Notes: generated by a model not told the origin, from the letters alone. DNA of 64,000 nt from Catenulispora pinisilvae (GCF_015356865.1 NZ_JAAFZA010000014.1:26603-90602), one strand, 5' to 3'. Positions 1 to 32,570 are shown, numbered from the stretch's first letter. Numbers and translations: made by a program.

Positions 1-1
1 C

Positions 2-3000
2 TACCCCGTGGACGACGACCTCGCCGCCGCCCACGGTCTGCGCCTGAGCGGTCTGGACGGGGTGGAGACCACCAACTATCCGTTGAGCCTGGTCGCCTAT
101 CCCGGTTCGGAGCTGGCGCTGCGGCTGAGCTACGACCCGGAGCTGTTCGACGCCGGTACGGCGCAGCGGATGGCCGAATACCTCAGTGTCCTGCTGGCCG
201 GTATGCCCGCCGGCGCGCAGCGTCCGCCCGCCCGGCTGCCGCTGCTGACCGCCGAGCGCCGCGCGCAGGTGCTCGAAACCTGGAACGACACCGCCACCGA
301 CCTGCCCGAGCGCAGCGTCGCCGAGCTGTTCGCCGACCAGGTGCGCCGGACGCCGGACGCCGTGGCGCTGGAAGCCGGCGACGAGCGGCTCAGCTACCGG
401 GAGCTCGACGCCCGGGCCACCGCCTTGGCCGATCGGCTGGTCGGGTTCGGCGTCCGGGCCGAGCGCTCGGTCGGCGTGCTGATGGACCGCTCGGTGTGGC
501 TGATCGTCGCTCAGCTGGCCCTGGTCCGGATCGGCGGGGTCTACGTGCCGCTGGACGGCCGCGCGCCCCGTGAGCGGCTGCGCAGGATGCTGACCGAGGC
601 CGGCGCGGAGCTGGTGCTCACCGATGCCGACTGGGAGCAGACGGCCCGCGAGTTGGACCCCGCTATCAGGGTTCTGCGCCTGGACGGCGCCGATGCCGAC
701 GCCGACCTCCACGCCGACCCACACGCCGACCTACATACCGACCCCTACACCGAGCACCGGCCGACGGCGACCGGCCCGAACCGGTTCCCGGCGATCGATC
801 CCGACAACCTCCAGTACCTGATGTTCACCTCCGGCTCGACCGGCAACCCCAAGGGCGTAGCGGTCCGCCAGCGGGACGTGGCCGCGCTCGCGCTGGACCG
901 GGCCTTCGCCGACCACGATCGGGTGCTCGTGCACTCCCCGCACGCGTTCGACGCCGCCACCTACGAGGTGTGGGTGCCGCTGCTGCGCGGCGGCACCGCC
1001 GTTCTGGCTCCGCCGGAAGACCTGGACGCGGCCGGGGTCCGCCACGCCATCGCCGACCGGGGCGTGCGCTTCCTGTGGCTGACCGCGGGCCTGTTCCGCC
1101 TGCTCGCGCAGGAGGATCCAGGCTGCCTGCGCGGCGCCCGGGAGGTGTGGACCGGCGGCGAGGCGGTGCCGGGCGCGGTGGTCGGCCGGGTCCTGACGGC
1201 CTGCCCCGGCCTCACCGTGGTCGACGGTTACGGCCCGACCGAGACCACCACCTTCGCCACCCGGCGGATCTTCCACGCCGGCGACCCGCTGCCGGCCGTG
1301 CTGCCGATCGGACGCCCGCTCGACAACACCCGGGTCTACGTGCTCGATGACGCTCTCCAGCCCCAGCCGCCCGGCATCGCCGGGGAGCTGTACATCGCCG
1401 GCGCGGGACTGGCCCGGGGCTACGCCGGGCGTCCCGCCGAGACCGCCGCGCGCTACCTCGCCGACCCCTTCGGGGCGCCCGGCGGCCGGATGTACCGCAC
1501 CGGTGACGTGGTCCGCTGGAGCCAGGACGGCGACCTGCACTTCGTGGGCCGGGTGGACGACCAGATCAAGATCCGCGGGTTCCGCGTCGAACCCGCCGAG
1601 ATCGAGGCGCGGCTGGTGGCCCACCCGGCCATTGCCGAGGCGGTCGTGTCGCTGTATCAGGACGCCGGGCGCAAGCGGCTGGCCGCCCACCTCGTGCCGG
1701 CGGACGGCACCGAGGTGCCCTCGGCCACCGACCTCCGGGCCCATCTGGAGGCGGATCTGCCGGACTACATGGTGCCCGCCGCGTTCGTCGCCGTGCCGCG
1801 GGTGCCGCTGACCGCCAACGGCAAGGTCGACCGCCGACGGCTGCCCGCCCCGGACTGGGCGGTGGGCGGCGACAGCGCCTACCGCGCCCCGGGCACCGAG
1901 ACCGAGCAGGCGCTCGCGGCGATCTGGGCGGAGCTGCTCGGTGTGGACCGGGTCGGCGCCGACGACAACTTCTTCATGCTGGGCGGCGACTCGATCCTGA
2001 GCATCCAGGTCGTCTCCCGCGCCCGGTCCGCCGGGCTCGCGCTGTCCCCCCGCGACTTGTTCCGGCATCCCACGATCGCCGCGCTGGCGGCCGCCGCCAC
2101 CGACACCGCCCGGACCGTCGTCGGGACCGAGCCGGTGAGCGGGGAGGTCGGCCTGACCCCCATCCAGTCGTGGTTCCTCGATCCGCGTCCGCCGCACGCC
2201 GGGTTCTTCAACCAGTCCCTCGTTTTGCAGACCCCTGACGAGGTCGATCCGGAGGCTCTGCGCCGCGCTCTGAAGGCGCTGTGGGCGCACCATGACGCGC
2301 TGCGGTCCCGGTTCGTCACCGGGGAGGACGGTCGCTGGCGGCAGTACTGCGCCCCCGCGCAGGACACCGCGCCCGAACTGCTGGAGGTCCAGGACCTCGG
2401 CGGTCTGGACCCTGCTGCGGCGCAGCAGGCCGAGGACCAGGCGACAGCAGCCGCGCACGCCGGGTTCGACCTGGAGACCGGCCCGCTGCTCGCCGCCCGC
2501 CTGTTCACCGCCGGCGCCGGTCGGCCCGCCCGGCTCCTGCTGGTCGTCCACCACCTGGTGATCGACGGCGTCTCCTGGCGGGTACTGCTGGAAGACCTGG
2601 AGACCGTATACCGGCAGGCCGTGACCGGCCGGACGCTCCGTCTGCCCGAGCGCACCAGCTCCGGGCAGGAGTGGACGCGGCGGCTGCGGGCCCACACCGA
2701 GGCTGGTGGGTTCGCTGACCAGCGCGCCCACTGGCGGCAAGTCGCAGAACACTGCGCGACGCCGCTCCCGATGGACGTCGGCGGCGGTAACACCGCCGCC
2801 GACGTCCGCGCCGTGACGGTCCGGCTGGACCGCGCGCGCACCGACGACCTACTGCGCAAGGTTCCCGGCGTCTACCGCACCCGGATCGACGACGTCTTGC
2901 TGGCCGCCCTGGGCCGGGTGCTCGGCGAGTGGACCGGGCGGGACACCGTCGCGGTCGACCTGGAGGGGCACGGCCGTGAGGACCAGCTCTTCGAGGACGT

Positions 3001-6000
3001 CGATCTGTCGCGCACCCTCGGCTGGTTCACCACCTGCTTCCCCGTCGCGCTTCAGGTCCCTGACGGCGACTGGGGCACCGCGCTGAAGTCTGTGAAGGAG
3101 CAGCTGCGGGCGGTGCCGGACCGGGGACTGGGCTACGGCGCGCTGCGCTACCTCGCTCGCGACGAACAGCTCGCCGACGTGCCGGACCCCGGCGTCAGCT
3201 TCAACTACCTGGGCCGGTTCGACTGGTCGGCAGACGACGCCGTCCTGGTCCGCGCGGTCCCCGGCGGCCTCGGCGGCGCGGAGGCCCCCGACACGGTGCG
3301 TGCGCACCTGCTGGACGTGGTCGCCCGCGTCGAGGACGACCGCCTGGAGATCGGCTGGCACTACAGCGCCGGACGGCACTCCGAACAGACCATCAGCGCT
3401 CTGGCGGCGGGCATGTTGCGCGCCCTGGAGGGCATCGTCGAGCACTGCGGGCTCCCGGACGCCGGCGGTCGTACCCCGTCGGACTTCCCGCTGGCCCGCA
3501 TGGACCAGGCCGCCGTGGACCGGATCGTCGGGGACGGCCGCGCCGTCGCGGACGTCTACCCGCTGACGCCGATGCAGGCGGGCATGCTCTTCCACGGCTT
3601 GCTCGAACCGGACGGCGACACGTATCTCAACCAGGTCCAGCTGGTGCTCTCCGGGGTCACCGACTCCGAGGCGCTGGCCGAGGCGTGGCAGCGGGCCGCG
3701 GATGCCAACCCGATCCTGCGCACCCGGCTGAGCTGGCAGGACAGCGCCGAGCCGGTCCAGGTCGTGCAGCGGCGGGCTGTGATTCCGGTGACCCAGCACG
3801 ACTGGACCGGGCAGCCGGCCGAGCAGATCGAGCGGCAGACCGCCGAGCTGCTCGCCGAGGATCGGCGAGCCGGGTTCGACCTGAGCGCGGCGCCGCTGAT
3901 GCGGCTGGCCCTCATCCGGCTCTCGCCGACCCGGGTGCGGATGGTGTGGACCTTCCACCACGTCATGCTGGACGGCTGGAGCGCGGCCCAGGTCTTCGAC
4001 GAGGTCTGCGAGCGGTACGCCGCCCTGACCTCCGGACGTCGGCCGCAACTGCCTGAGCGGCCGCCGTTCGGCGACTACCTGCGCTGGCTGGCCGCACAGG
4101 ACACTGCTTCGGCCGAATGGTACTGGCGCGATGCCCTCGCCGGGTTCCCCGCTCCCACCGAGCTGCCGCGCGACCACCGGCCCGCCGAAGCGCACCGTGC
4201 CTCCTCCTCGGAGTCGGTGAAGGTGACCCTCGGTGGCGAGGTGTCGGCGCGGCTGCGGGAGACGGCGCAGGCTGCGGGGCTGACCGTCAACACCGTCTTG
4301 CAAGGCGCCTGGGCGCTGCTGCTGTCCCGCTACGGCGGCGGTGAGGACATCGTGTTCGGCACGATCGTGTCCGGCCGGCCCGCCGATCTGGCGGGCGTGA
4401 CCTCGATGGTGGGCCTGTTCATCAACACACTGCCCACCCGGGTGCGGATCGATGGAGACCGGCCTGTTCGGGAGTGGCTGCGCGACGTGCAGAACGTCCA
4501 GTCGGAGGACCGGCGCCACGAGTTCGTCTCGCTGGCCCAGCTCCAGACCTGGAGCGAGGTGCCCGGCGGCACCGCGTTGTTCGACAGCATCCTGGTCTTC
4601 GAGAACTACCCGTTCGACGCCGACGCGGCGACCCGGCACGGCCTGGCCGTCGAAGCCGAGCGCGACGTGGAGCCGACCAACTACCCGCTCACCGTGGTGG
4701 TGGTACCCGGCGACGTCCTGGCGGTCAATCTCGACTACGACCCCGCCGCCTTCGACGCGACCACCGTCGAAGGGCTCGGGGCGAGCCTGGCGACGCTGCT
4801 GACCGCGATGGCGACCGGTCTGGACCGCCGGCTCGCCGACCTGCCGCTGCTGGACCCCGATCGGGGACGCGAGCTGCTCGACCGGTTCGGCGGAACGGCC
4901 GCCGAGGCGCCGGCGCGGACGCTGCCCGAGGTGTTCGCCCGCCAGGCCGCACGTACTCCCGACGCCCCGGCCGTCCGGGCCGGATCCGAACTCCTCAGCT
5001 ATCGGGAGCTCGACGAGCGGGCCAACCGATTGGCTCGGCTGCTGATCGAAGCCGGCGCGGGCCCTGAGCGCTTCGTCGCCCTGGCGCTGCCGCGCACCGC
5101 CGACCTGATCGTGGCGCTGCTCGCGGTCCTCAAGAGCGGCGCCGGCTACCTGCCGGTCGACCCGGGGTATCCGGCCGAGCGCATCGCCTTCCTGTTCGCG
5201 GATGTGCGGCCGGAGGCCGTGATCACGACCGCGCAGACCGCGGGCCGCCTGCCAGAGGGCGTGTTCACCCGGATCGTGCTGGACGACCCGGCCTGCGCCG
5301 AGCAGCTGGCCGCCGCGGATACTTCGCCCCTCCGCGACGGCGAGCGCCGCAGCACTCTGTTGCCGGAGCACCCCGCCTATGTCATCCACACCTCGGGCTC
5401 GACCGGCCGGCCCAAGGGCGTCGTGGTCGCCCAGAACTCGGTGCTGGCGCTGATCGACTGGGCCGTGGCCGAGTTCACCGGTCACGGACTGGACCACGTG
5501 GTGGCCTCCACGTCGCTGGACTTCGATGTGTCAGTGTTCGAGATCTTCTCGCCCCTGCTGTCCGGCGGATGTGTGGAGGTCGTGCGCGACGTGCCGGCCC
5601 TGGCCGACCGGGCCGAGCCCTGGCACGCCGGCCTGCTCAGCGCGGTGCCCTCGGCGCTGGGCCGGCTGCTCGCCGAGGACGTCGTCCGCGTCGGCGCGGA
5701 CACTGTGGTGCTGGCTGGCGAAGCGCTGCCCGCCCGGGCCGTCGGCGAGGTGCGCGCGGCGGTCCCCGGCTGCCGGGTGCTGAACGTCTACGGGCCCACC
5801 GAGGCCACCGTCTACGCCACCGCCTTCCTCTGCGACCCCGCCGACCCCGACCGCGAGCCGCCGATCGGCCGACCGGTCGGCGGCACCCGGGCCTACGTGC
5901 TGGACGACCGGTTGCGTCCGGTACCCGTCGGCGCGCCGGGGGAGCTGTTCCTGGCCGGTACCGGGGTGGCGCGCGGCTATCTGCGGCGCCCCGGTCTGAC

Positions 6001-9000
6001 CGCGTCCCGGTTCCTTCCCGACCCCTTCGGCCCGGCCGGCCGGCGCATGTACCGCACCGGCGACCTGGTGCGCTGGACGGCCGACGGCGATCTGGCCTAT
6101 CTGGGCCGCACGGACGACCAGGTGAAGGTGCGCGGGTTCCGGATCGAACTCGGCGAGGTCGAAGCCGCCCTGGCCCGCCACCCCCTGGTGGCGGCGGTCG
6201 CGGCCCGGGTGGTGGCCCACGAGGGCCATCCGCGCCTGGTGGGCTACGCCGTGCCGCGCGCGGACGCCGAACTGCCGGAGGCGGCCGACTGGCGTGCCTT
6301 CCTCTCGCGGGTGCTGCCCGACCACCTGGTGCCGGCGCTGGTGGTGCCGCTGGCGCGGCTGCCGCTCGGCGCGACCGGCAAGCTGGACCGGCGCGCCCTG
6401 CCCGAGCCGGTGTGGGCCGCCCCCGCCGCGCGCGGTGACCGGGCGCCGGGCACCGCTGCCGAGAAGACGCTCGCCGCGATCTGGGCCGAGGTGCTCGGCG
6501 TGCCCGAAGTGCGGACGGACGACAACTACTTCGCCCTCGGCGGCGACTCCATCCTGGGCATCCAGCTGGTCTCGGCCGCGCGCCGGGCCGGTCTGGCCCT
6601 CACCCCCCGGCACCTGTTCACCCATCAGACCCTTGCCGAGCTGGCCCAGGCGGCCCAGGCCGTCGGGCAAACCCCGAGCGTGCAGGCCTCCGCCGAACAG
6701 GACGCGGTGGTCGGCGAGGCACCGCTGACCCCGGTGCAGCACTGGATGTTCCGGACTCTCGGCGCCGACGCCCGGTTCGCCCAGGCGGTCTCCTTCGAAC
6801 TCGCCGAAGACGCCGACGAGACGGTGCTGCGCGCCGCGCTCAGCGCGGTCCTGGAGCAGCACGACGCGCTGCGCCAGCGGTACGAGCCGGTCGGCGGCGG
6901 GCAGTGGCGCCAGTACGGCACCGCGCCCGACGGCGCGGTGAGCCTGATCACCAGTGACCAGGAAGCTGATGTCGATGAGCTGACCGAGGAGCTCATCGGC
7001 GGGTTCGACCTGGCTGCCGGACCGCTGCTGCGGGCCGCGCTGTGCCGCTTCGGCGGCGCGCGCCGGCCGGTCCTGCTGCTGGCCGCGCACCACCTGGTGG
7101 TGGACGCGGTGTCCTGGCGCCTGATCCTGGAGGACTTGGAGACGGCCTATGCGGCCCTGCGCGCCGGAAAGCCGGCCGCCCTCGGATCGAAGAGCACTTC
7201 GTTCCGCACCTGGGCTTGGCGGCTCGCCGCGCGCACCGGGACCGGCGGCTTCGACGACGAGCTCGAATACTGGTGTGGTCTCGCCGATCCGGCCCGCCTG
7301 CCGGCCGACCTGGACGGTGCCAACACCGCCGCCAGCGAACAGACGCTGACCGTCGGCCTGGATGCCGAGGACACCCGTGCGCTGCTCCAGGACGTGCCGC
7401 AGGTTTACCGCACCCGGATCAACGACGTCCTGCTCTGCGCGCTGGGCCGCGTGCTGGCCCGCTGGACCGGCCGCGACCGGGTGACGGTGGCGTTGGAGGG
7501 GCACGGCCGTGAGGAGCTGCTCGAGGGCGTCGATCTGTCCCGCACCGTCGGCTGGTTCACCGCGATGTACCCCGTCGCGCTGGAGGTGCCCGGCGGCGCG
7601 GACACCGGCGCCGCGCTCAAGGCGGTCAAGGAGAGCCTGCGGGCGGTGCCCCATGGCGGGCTGGGCTACGGCGCTCTGCGCTACCTGCGGCCCGCGACCG
7701 GCGCGACCGGCGAGACCGGCGCGCAGCCGGATCTGCCGGATCTGCCCGATCTGCCGCAGATCAGCTTCAACTACCTGGGGCGGCAGGACAGACGCGGCAC
7801 CTCGGGCGGACTGCTGCACGCCCCGCAAGGCCCGCTGACCGGCGGCATGGACCGCGCGGGCAGCCGACCGTTCCTGCTCGACGTTCTCGGAACGGTCAGC
7901 GCTGGGCGGCTGGGGTTCACCTGGTCGTACTCCTCACAGGTCCACCAGCGCGACACCGTCGCCCGGCTCGCGGCCGAGTTGGCGGACGAGCTGCGGACGA
8001 TCATCGAGCACTGTGCCGAACCCGGCGCGGGCGGCCGCACCCCCTCCGACTTCCCGCTGGCGCCGCTGGACCAGGCGGCTGTGGACCGGCTGGTCGGTAC
8101 CGGAGCCGGCGTGGCGGACGTCTATCCGCTGACACCCACGCAGACCGGCATGGTCGTGCACGGCTTGGACGAGGCCGAACACGGCCTCTACACCGAGCAG
8201 CTCACCTTCGTCCTCGACGGCGCCCGCGACCTCGGGCAGCTGGCCGCCGCCTGGCAGCACGTGGTCGATCGCACCCCCGTGCTGAGAACCGCTGTGGCCC
8301 TGCACGGCATGCCGGTCCCGGTGCAGGTGGTGCACCGGGACGTGAGGCTGCCGGTCACCGAGCGTGACTGGAGCGCCCTGTCGGCACAGCAGATCGCCGC
8401 GGAGCTGGAACGCCTCCTCACCGAACAGCGGACTCCCGCGCTGGCCCTGGATCAGGCTCCGTTGATGCGGCTCGCCCTGGTCCGGCTCGGACCGGACGCG
8501 GTGCGGGTGGTGTGGACCTTCCACCACGTCCTGCTGGACGGCTGGAGCGTCTTCCACGTCCTCGCCGACGTCCTGGCCGCGCATGCCGCGCTCGCCCGCG
8601 GCGAGGAGCCGAACCTGCCCGAGCGCCGGCCCTTCGCGGACTACGCCTCCTGGCTCGCGTCCCTCGACACGGCGGGAGCGGCAGAGCACTGGCGCGGGGT
8701 CCTGGCAGACCTCACCGCGCCCACCGAGCTGCCGTACGACCACCGGCCCGCCCCGGACACGACCGCGCGCTCCGAGACCTGGCTGTCGCAGCGGCTCGAC
8801 GAGGTGCGGACCGGTCGGCTCCAGGAGTTCGCCCGGCGGCACCACGTCACGCTCAATTCCCTGATACAGGGCGCCTGGGCGCTGCTGTTGTCGCGCTGGA
8901 GCGGACAGGAACAGGTGTACTTCGGCACCACGGTCTCCGGGCGTCCGGTGGACCTGCCCGGCGCCGACAGCATCGTCGGCCTGTTCATCACCACGCTGCC

Positions 9001-11335
9001 CGCCCGGGTCCGCGTCGACGGCGGCGCGGACTGCGGCACCTGGCTGCGCTCCGTGCAGAAGGCCCAGGCCGAGGACCGCCGCTTCGACCACGTGCCGCTG
9101 TCCGAGCTGCACCGGCTGGGCGGTCTGCCGCCCGGGACGCCGATGTTCGACAGCCTGGTCGTCTTCGAGAACTACCCGGTCGGCGACGCCACGGCCGGGG
9201 CGCACGGCCTGCTGATCCGGGAGCTGGACGCCAGGGAGGCGACCAACTATCCGGTCACCGTCGTCGTCTCACCCGGCGAGCGGCTCAGCGTGGAACTCGG
9301 CTACGACCCGAGGTGGTTCGATCCGGGCACGGCCGCCTCGATGGCCGGCCAGCTGCTGCACACACTGTCGGCCCTGGCCGCCTCCGACGGCGCCGTCCGG
9401 CTGGACGACATCGACGTGCTGCCGCCCGCCGAGCGAGAGCAGCTGCTGCGAGGCCCGGCCCGCCCGCCGCTGGATCCGGTGACCCCGGCCACGCTGCCCG
9501 CGCTCGTCGAGGCCGCCGTGGACCGGGACCCGACCGCGCCGGCACTGAGCGCCGCCGGCAGGGAGCTGACGTTCGCCGAGGTCGAGGCGCTCGCCAACCG
9601 GCTGGCGCACCGGCTCATCGCGCGCGGTGCGGGGCCCGGCGACGTCGTCGCCCTGCTGCTGCCGCGCTCGCCGGACATGGTGCTGGCCGAGCTGGCGGTC
9701 ACGAAGGCCGGCGCCGCGTTCCTGCCGGTCGATCCCGGCTATCCGGACGAGCGGGTCGAGATGATGCTGGGGGACGCAGCTCCCGTGCTCACCCTCGACG
9801 CCAAGGAGGTCGCCGACCTGCTGGCCGCGCCCTTCGACGGCGTCCGCGGCGAGCGGCCTACCGGCATCGATAGGCCCACTGATACTGACCGGCCCACTGA
9901 TACCGCCCGGCCTACCAACACCGATCGGCCCACTGATACCGACCGGATCCGCCCGCTGGACCTGGACGACCCGGCCTACGTCATCTACACCTCCGGCTCC
10001 ACCGGCGTCCCGAAGGGCGTCGTCGTCACCCACCGCGGCCTCGCCGGGTTCGCCGCGGCCGAGGCCGAGCACTACCAGGTGGCGCCGGGTGACCGGGTGC
10101 TGGCCTTTGCCACGCCGAGTTTCGACGCCTCGGTACTGGAGCTGTGCATGTCCTTGCCGTACGGCGCCCGCTTGGTGGTGCCCGCCCCCGGCCCGCTGCT
10201 CGGCGCCGAGCTGGCCCGGGTGCTCCGGGAGGAGCGGATCACGCACACCCTGCTTCCCCCGGCCGCGCTGTCGACTCTGCCCTCTGATACCCCCGGCAGC
10301 CTGCCCGATATGAAGACCCTGATCGTCGGTGCCGAGGCCTGCGGCCCCGACCTGGTCGCCCGCTGGGCTCCGCACCACCGGATGGTCAACTCCTACGGGC
10401 CCACCGAGGCCACCGTGGTCGCCACCTGGTCCGCGCCGCTAAAACCGGACGGCTCCGCACCGCCGATCGGTCGCGCGCTGCCCGGCACCGGCGTCTACGT
10501 CCTGGACGCCCGGCTCCGGCCGGTCCCCGGCGGCGTGCCGGGTGAGCTGTGGCTGAGCGGACCGGCCCTGGCCCGCGGCTACCTGGGCCGTCCCGGGCTG
10601 ACCGCGACCCGCTTCCTCGCCGACCCGTTCGGCCCGCCCGGAACCCGGATGTACCGCACCGGCGATCTGGTGCGGCGCGACCGCGACGGTGAGCTGTACT
10701 ACCTGGGCCGCACCGACCACCAGCTCAAGCTGCGCGGCCACCGGATCGAGGCGGGCGAGGTCGAGGCGGCGCTGGTGCGGCACCCGGCCGTGCTGGACGC
10801 CGTGGTGAGTGTGCGGGAGGACGAGCCGGGGCGGCCGCGCCTGGTCGCGCACCTGCTCGCCGACCCGGATCCCGGCGCCGGGGTTCCGACCGGCGTCGAG
10901 CTGCGCGCGCTGCTCGCCCGCTCGCTGCCGGGATACATGATCCCCTCGGCGTTCGCGGTGCTGGACCGCTTCCCGCTCACGGAGAACGGCAAGACCGACC
11001 GGGCAGCCCTGCCCGCACCACCACCCGAGGAAGAGCAGGAGGCCGTCGGCCAGGTCGCACCGCGTACGCCGACCGAGGAGGTGCTGGCGGAGATCTGGGC
11101 GCTGAGTCTTGAGACGTCCGTCGGGGTCGAGGACGACTACTTCCTGCTGGGCGGGGACTCCATGCGGGCCCTGCTGATCGCCTCCCGCGCCAATGACGCC
11201 TTCGATGTAGCGCTGACGCCCCGGGACGTCATGGTCGGCCGCACCGTCGCCGCCCTGGCGGCACAGGTGCAGGAACAGGTGCTGAGCGAACTAGAAGCAG
11301 CCGCGTACGGCGGTCCCGACGATGACGAACGGTGA
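2..11335 (+). CDS. Non-ribosomal peptide synthetase, three modules, 5' partial
   Basis: This is a multimodular peptide synthetase cut by the window edge; the frame is open from base 2, so the true start lies upstream. Domain order with approximate bases: end of a condensation domain (2-290); A1 (300-1850), T1 (GGDS near 1982), E1 (2140-3480); C2 (3550-4860), A2 (4910-6400), T2 (near 6540), E2 (6710-8030); C3 (8115-9420), A3 (9490-11020), T3 (11065-11290). The E domains carry [10 protein letters not shown] and [11 protein letters not shown]2 and C3 carry HHVxLDGWS, as expected for domains accepting D residues. My pocket codes are D-A-Y-W-W-G-G-T-F for A1 (close to valine), D-V-F-S-V-A-V-V-Y for A2 (not recognised) and D-A-L-L-I-G-S-V-V for A3 (hydrophobic, Tyr-like). 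It ends on a carrier domain without E or thioesterase and must hand over to the next synthetase. Stop and next start are almost contiguous, suggesting coupling. The domain calls are firm; substrates are inference. Confidence 0.97.
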   Translation, partial: YPVDDDLAAAHGLRLSGLDGVETTNYPLSLVAYPGSELALRLSYDPELFDAGTAQRMAEYLSVLLAGMPAGAQRPPARLPLLTAERRAQVLETWNDTATDLPERSVAELFADQVRRTPDAVALEAGDERLSYRELDARATALADRLVGFGVRAERSVGVLMDRSVWLIVAQLALVRIGGVYVPLDGRAPRERLRRMLTEAGAELVLTDADWEQTARELDPAIRVLRLDGADADADLHADPHADLHTDPYTEHRPTATGPNRFPAIDPDNLQYLMFTSGSTGNPKGVAVRQRDVAALALDRAFADHDRVLVHSPHAFDAATYEVWVPLLRGGTAVLAPPEDLDAAGVRHAIADRGVRFLWLTAGLFRLLAQEDPGCLRGAREVWTGGEAVPGAVVGRVLTACPGLTVVDGYGPTETTTFATRRIFHAGDPLPAVLPIGRPLDNTRVYVLDDALQPQPPGIAGELYIAGAGLARGYAGRPAETAARYLADPFGAPGGRMYRTGDVVRWSQDGDLHFVGRVDDQIKIRGFRVEPAEIEARLVAHPAIAEAVVSLYQDAGRKRLAAHLVPADGTEVPSATDLRAHLEADLPDYMVPAAFVAVPRVPLTANGKVDRRRLPAPDWAVGGDSAYRAPGTETEQALAAIWAELLGVDRVGADDNFFMLGGDSILSIQVVSRARSAGLALSPRDLFRHPTIAALAAAATDTARTVVGTEPVSGEVGLTPIQSWFLDPRPPHAGFFNQSLVLQTPDEVDPEALRRALKALWAHHDALRSRFVTGEDGRWRQYCAPAQDTAPELLEVQDLGGLDPAAAQQAEDQATAAAHAGFDLETGPLLAARLFTAGAGRPARLLLVVHHLVIDGVSWRVLLEDLETVYRQAVTGRTLRLPERTSSGQEWTRRLRAHTEAGGFADQRAHWRQVAEHCATPLPMDVGGGNTAADVRAVTVRLDRARTDDLLRKVPGVYRTRIDDVLLAALGRVLGEWTGRDTVAVDLEGHGREDQLFEDVDLSRTLGWFTTCFPVALQVPDGDWGTALKSVKEQLRAVPDRGLGYGALRYLARDEQLADVPDPGVSFNYLGRFDWSADDAVLVRAVPGGLGGAEAPDTVRAHLLDVVARVEDDRLEIGWHYSAGRHSEQTISALAAGMLRALEGIVEHCGLPDAGGRTPSDFPLARMDQAAVDRIVGDGRAVADVYPLTPMQAGMLFHGLLEPDGDTYLNQVQLVLSGVTDSEALAEAWQRAADANPILRTRLSWQDSAEPVQVVQRRAVIPVTQHDWTGQPAEQIERQTAELLAEDRRAGFDLSAAPLMRLALIRLSPTRVRMVWTFHHVMLDGWSAAQVFDEVCERYAALTSGRRPQLPERPPFGDYLRWLAAQDTASAEWYWRDALAGFPAPTELPRDHRPAEAHRASSSESVKVTLGGEVSARLRETAQAAGLTVNTVLQGAWALLLSRYGGGEDIVFGTIVSGRPADLAGVTSMVGLFINTLPTRVRIDGDRPVREWLRDVQNVQSEDRRHEFVSLAQLQTWSEVPGGTALFDSILVFENYPFDADAATRHGLAVEAERDVEPTNYPLTVVVVPGDVLAVNLDYDPAAFDATTVEGLGASLATLLTAMATGLDRRLADLPLLDPDRGRELLDRFGGTAAEAPARTLPEVFARQAARTPDAPAVRAGSELLSYRELDERANRLARLLIEAGAGPERFVALALPRTADLIVALLAVLKSGAGYLPVDPGYPAERIAFLFADVRPEAVITTAQTAGRLPEGVFTRIVLDDPACAEQLAAADTSPLRDGERRSTLLPEHPAYVIHTSGSTGRPKGVVVAQNSVLALIDWAVAEFTGHGLDHVVASTSLDFDVSVFEIFSPLLSGGCVEVVRDVPALADRAEPWHAGLLSAVPSALGRLLAEDVVRVGADTVVLAGEALPARAVGEVRAAVPGCRVLNVYGPTEATVYATAFLCDPADPDREPPIGRPVGGTRAYVLDDRLRPVPVGAPGELFLAGTGVARGYLRRPGLTASRFLPDPFGPAGRRMYRTGDLVRWTADGDLAYLGRTDDQVKVRGFRIELGEVEAALARHPLVAAVAARVVAHEGHPRLVGYAVPRADAELPEAADWRAFLSRVLPDHLVPALVVPLARLPLGATGKLDRRALPEPVWAAPAARGDRAPGTAAEKTLAAIWAEVLGVPEVRTDDNYFALGGDSILGIQLVSAARRAGLALTPRHLFTHQTLAELAQAAQAVGQTPSVQASAEQDAVVGEAPLTPVQHWMFRTLGADARFAQAVSFELAEDADETVLRAALSAVLEQHDALRQRYEPVGGGQWRQYGTAPDGAVSLITSDQEADVDELTEELIGGFDLAAGPLLRAALCRFGGARRPVLLLAAHHLVVDAVSWRLILEDLETAYAALRAGKPAALGSKSTSFRTWAWRLAARTGTGGFDDELEYWCGLADPARLPADLDGANTAASEQTLTVGLDAEDTRALLQDVPQVYRTRINDVLLCALGRVLARWTGRDRVTVALEGHGREELLEGVDLSRTVGWFTAMYPVALEVPGGADTGAALKAVKESLRAVPHGGLGYGALRYLRPATGATGETGAQPDLPDLPDLPQISFNYLGRQDRRGTSGGLLHAPQGPLTGGMDRAGSRPFLLDVLGTVSAGRLGFTWSYSSQVHQRDTVARLAAELADELRTIIEHCAEPGAGGRTPSDFPLAPLDQAAVDRLVGTGAGVADVYPLTPTQTGMVVHGLDEAEHGLYTEQLTFVLDGARDLGQLAAAWQHVVDRTPVLRTAVALHGMPVPVQVVHRDVRLPVTERDWSALSAQQIAAELERLLTEQRTPALALDQAPLMRLALVRLGPDAVRVVWTFHHVLLDGWSVFHVLADVLAAHAALARGEEPNLPERRPFADYASWLASLDTAGAAEHWRGVLADLTAPTELPYDHRPAPDTTARSETWLSQRLDEVRTGRLQEFARRHHVTLNSLIQGAWALLLSRWSGQEQVYFGTTVSGRPVDLPGADSIVGLFITTLPARVRVDGGADCGTWLRSVQKAQAEDRRFDHVPLSELHRLGGLPPGTPMFDSLVVFENYPVGDATAGAHGLLIRELDAREATNYPVTVVVSPGERLSVELGYDPRWFDPGTAASMAGQLLHTLSALAASDGAVRLDDIDVLPPAEREQLLRGPARPPLDPVTPATLPALVEAAVDRDPTAPALSAAGRELTFAEVEALANRLAHRLIARGAGPGDVVALLLPRSPDMVLAELAVTKAGAAFLPVDPGYPDERVEMMLGDAAPVLTLDAKEVADLLAAPFDGVRGERPTGIDRPTDTDRPTDTARPTNTDRPTDTDRIRPLDLDDPAYVIYTSGSTGVPKGVVVTHRGLAGFAAAEAEHYQVAPGDRVLAFATPSFDASVLELCMSLPYGARLVVPAPGPLLGAELARVLREERITHTLLPPAALSTLPSDTPGSLPDMKTLIVGAEACGPDLVARWAPHHRMVNSYGPTEATVVATWSAPLKPDGSAPPIGRALPGTGVYVLDARLRPVPGGVPGELWLSGPALARGYLGRPGLTATRFLADPFGPPGTRMYRTGDLVRRDRDGELYYLGRTDHQLKLRGHRIEAGEVEAALVRHPAVLDAVVSVREDEPGRPRLVAHLLADPDPGAGVPTGVELRALLARSLPGYMIPSAFAVLDRFPLTENGKTDRAALPAPPPEEEQEAVGQVAPRTPTEEVLAEIWALSLETSVGVEDDYFLLGGDSMRALLIASRANDAFDVALTPRDVMVGRTVAALAAQVQEQVLSELEAAAYGGPDDDER
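689..750 (+). repeat. In-frame low-complexity repeat in the A1 domain
   Basis: A degenerate run of GCCGAC/GACCCA-type hexamers encodes alternating Asp/Ala, His and Pro. It sits in the loop just ahead of the P-loop-like A3 motif (FTSGSTG) of the adenylation domain, the same place where A3, A4 and A7 carry other expansions. Confidence 0.7.
7694..7756 (+). repeat. In-frame low-complexity repeat in the E2 domain
   Basis: Two short tandem runs lie side by side: GCGACCG-type units encoding Ala/Gly-Thr-Gly, then CCGGATCTG units encoding repeated Asp-Leu-Pro. They lie between the ALRYL segment and the NYLGR motif of the epimerization domain, probably a surface loop. Confidence 0.65.
9854..9946 (+). 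repeat. 18-bp tandem repeat, five copies, in the A3 domain
   Basis: Five imperfect 18-bp units encode repeated Asp-Arg-Pro-Thr-Asp-Thr. The array stays in frame and lies between adenylation motifs A2 and A3. Synonymous and non-synonymous differences between units show it is not a recent perfect expansion. Confidence 0.85.
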
Positions 11336-11348
11336 GGATCCGACGACC
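11332..11348 (+). promoter_or_regulatory. Ribosome-binding site deciding the start of the second synthetase
   Basis: GGTGAGG lies about 11 bases before the ATG at 11349, across the stop codon of the upstream synthetase. The alternative ATG at 11322 has only a weak purine stretch before it. Either start leaves the two genes within a few bases of each other, consistent with translational coupling. Confidence 0.5.
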
Positions 11349-31601
<20,253 letters not shown>

Positions 31602-31682
31602 CGCCTTTCGGATCCGACTGCCCGACTGCCTGACCGCCCGACCGACGGCGACGACAACCCAACGAAGACTAAGGAATCTGAC

Positions 31683-31886
31683 ATGGATGAGAACACCCGC
31701 TACCAGGTGCTGCGCAACGACGAGGAGCAGTACTCGCTGTGGCCGGCCGACATCGAGGTGCCCGCGGGCTGGCAGCCCGTCGGTAAGGAGGGCACCGAAG
31801 CGGAATGCAGCGACTACGTCGACGAAGTCTGGACCGACATGCGTCCGCGGAGCCTGCGCGAGCGCATGGCGGACTCCGAGGCCTGA
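31683..31886 (+). CDS. MbtH-family NRPS helper protein
   Basis: A 67-residue protein with the full MbtH signature: the N-x-E-x-Q-x-S-x-W-P stretch near residues 11-20, P-x-G-W near 27-30, and the closing DYVDEVWTDMRP near 44-55. Members of this family bind the N-terminal part of adenylation domains and are needed for solubility or activity of many actinobacterial synthetases. It lies 81 bases after the last synthetase, and AAGGA seven bases before the ATG is a clear ribosome-binding site. Position and family together support a role with the two synthetases here. Its stop codon lies inside a 20-bp tandem repeat. Confidence 0.97.
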   Translation: MDENTRYQVLRNDEEQYSLWPADIEVPAGWQPVGKEGTEAECSDYVDEVWTDMRPRSLRERMADSEA

Positions 31887-31950
31887 TCTGTATCTCCTAG
31901 GCCTGATCTGTATCTCAAAGGTCTGATCAGTATCTCCAAGGCCTGATTCA
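31881..31950 (+). repeat. 20-bp tandem repeat spanning the mbtH-like gene's stop codon
   Basis: Three complete 20-bp units (GCCTGATCTGTATCTC plus four variable bases, at 31881, 31901 and 31921) and a half unit follow one another. The TGA of the MbtH gene belongs to the first unit, so the array cannot extend the protein. Each unit contains GATcwgtATC, a small dyad. Its role is unknown: slippage product, protein-binding array or part of a 3' end. Confidence 0.85.
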
Positions 31951-31960
31951 CCGCGCGACG

Positions 31961-31985
31961 GGGCGCCGGGCACCATCCGGCACCC
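31961..31985 (+). terminator. Hairpin after the MbtH gene
   Basis: GGGcGCCGG pairs with CCGGCaCCC across a seven-base loop, with one mismatch. It stands between the MbtH gene and the acetyltransferase gene and lacks a U tract, as is common for actinomycete terminators. It could end or attenuate the synthetase transcript. Confidence 0.45.
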
Positions 31986-32057
31986 GTCACCTGTGTGCTC
32001 TCTACCCCCCTTTACCGGCGAGCGGTGCCGCCCCGCTCACACCTGACGGAGGTCGCC

Positions 32058-32570
32058 GTGACCCCTGTTCTGCGCACCGAACGTCTGGAATTCATCCCCT
32101 ACCGGGACGAGGACGAAGACCACTTCGTCACCCTCCTGCGCGACGAGGAGGTGTGCCATTGGATGGGCCAGGACCGCGCGAGCGAACCGGAGCTGCGCGC
32201 GCTGTTCCGCGCGGTCCGCGATGAGGTCTATCCCAGAGACCTGTTCGACGTCTGGGGCTTGTGGCTCGACGGCGCCTTCGTCGGGCACGCCGAGCTGAAG
32301 AAGACCGGCAACGTCGACGGCCAGGAGATGATCGTCGCGCTCAGCCCGCCGTTCTGGGGCAAGGGCGTGGGAACCGAGGCGGTCCGCGGGCTGTTACGCC
32401 ACGCCGCCGACAACCGCGGTCTGAAGGAGGCCTACGGAATGGTGGGCGCGGAAAACACCGCGAGCCTGGAGCTGTGCCGTCGGCTGGGGTTCCGCCACCT
32501 GCGCGACGTCGTCGGCGACGACGGCACGGTGACCAAGATGCTCGTCATCTCCACGGCGGATCCGGCATGA
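32058..32570 (+). CDS. GNAT family N-acetyltransferase (RimJ/RimL type)
   Basis: A 170-residue protein beginning VLRTERLEFIPY, the usual opening of RimJ/RimL-like acetyltransferases, with the acetyl-CoA-binding region WGKGVGTEAVRGLL near residues 100-113 and a C-terminal ENTASLELCRRLGF segment. The family transfers acetyl groups from acetyl-CoA to amines of proteins, antibiotics or metabolites. I chose the GTG at 32058 because GGAGG lies five bases before it; an in-frame ATG 63 bases upstream has no such site and adds atypical residues. Its stop overlaps the start of the exporter (ATGA), so the two form an operon. With an NRPS product predicted to contain basic residues, acetylation of product or precursor is a plausible tailoring or self-protection role, but this is inference. 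Confidence 0.9.
   Translation: MTPVLRTERLEFIPYRDEDEDHFVTLLRDEEVCHWMGQDRASEPELRALFRAVRDEVYPRDLFDVWGLWLDGAFVGHAELKKTGNVDGQEMIVALSPPFWGKGVGTEAVRGLLRHAADNRGLKEAYGMVGAENTASLELCRRLGFRHLRDVVGDDGTVTKMLVISTADPA

Noticed and set aside
11065..11335. Thioesterase or docking domain at the end of the first synthetase
   Set aside because: Only a carrier domain and a short acidic tail follow A3; no GxSxG motif is present.
31995..32057. Upstream ATG for the GNAT gene
   Set aside because: It has no ribosome-binding site, and the added residues do not belong to the family; GTG 32058 with GGAGG is better.
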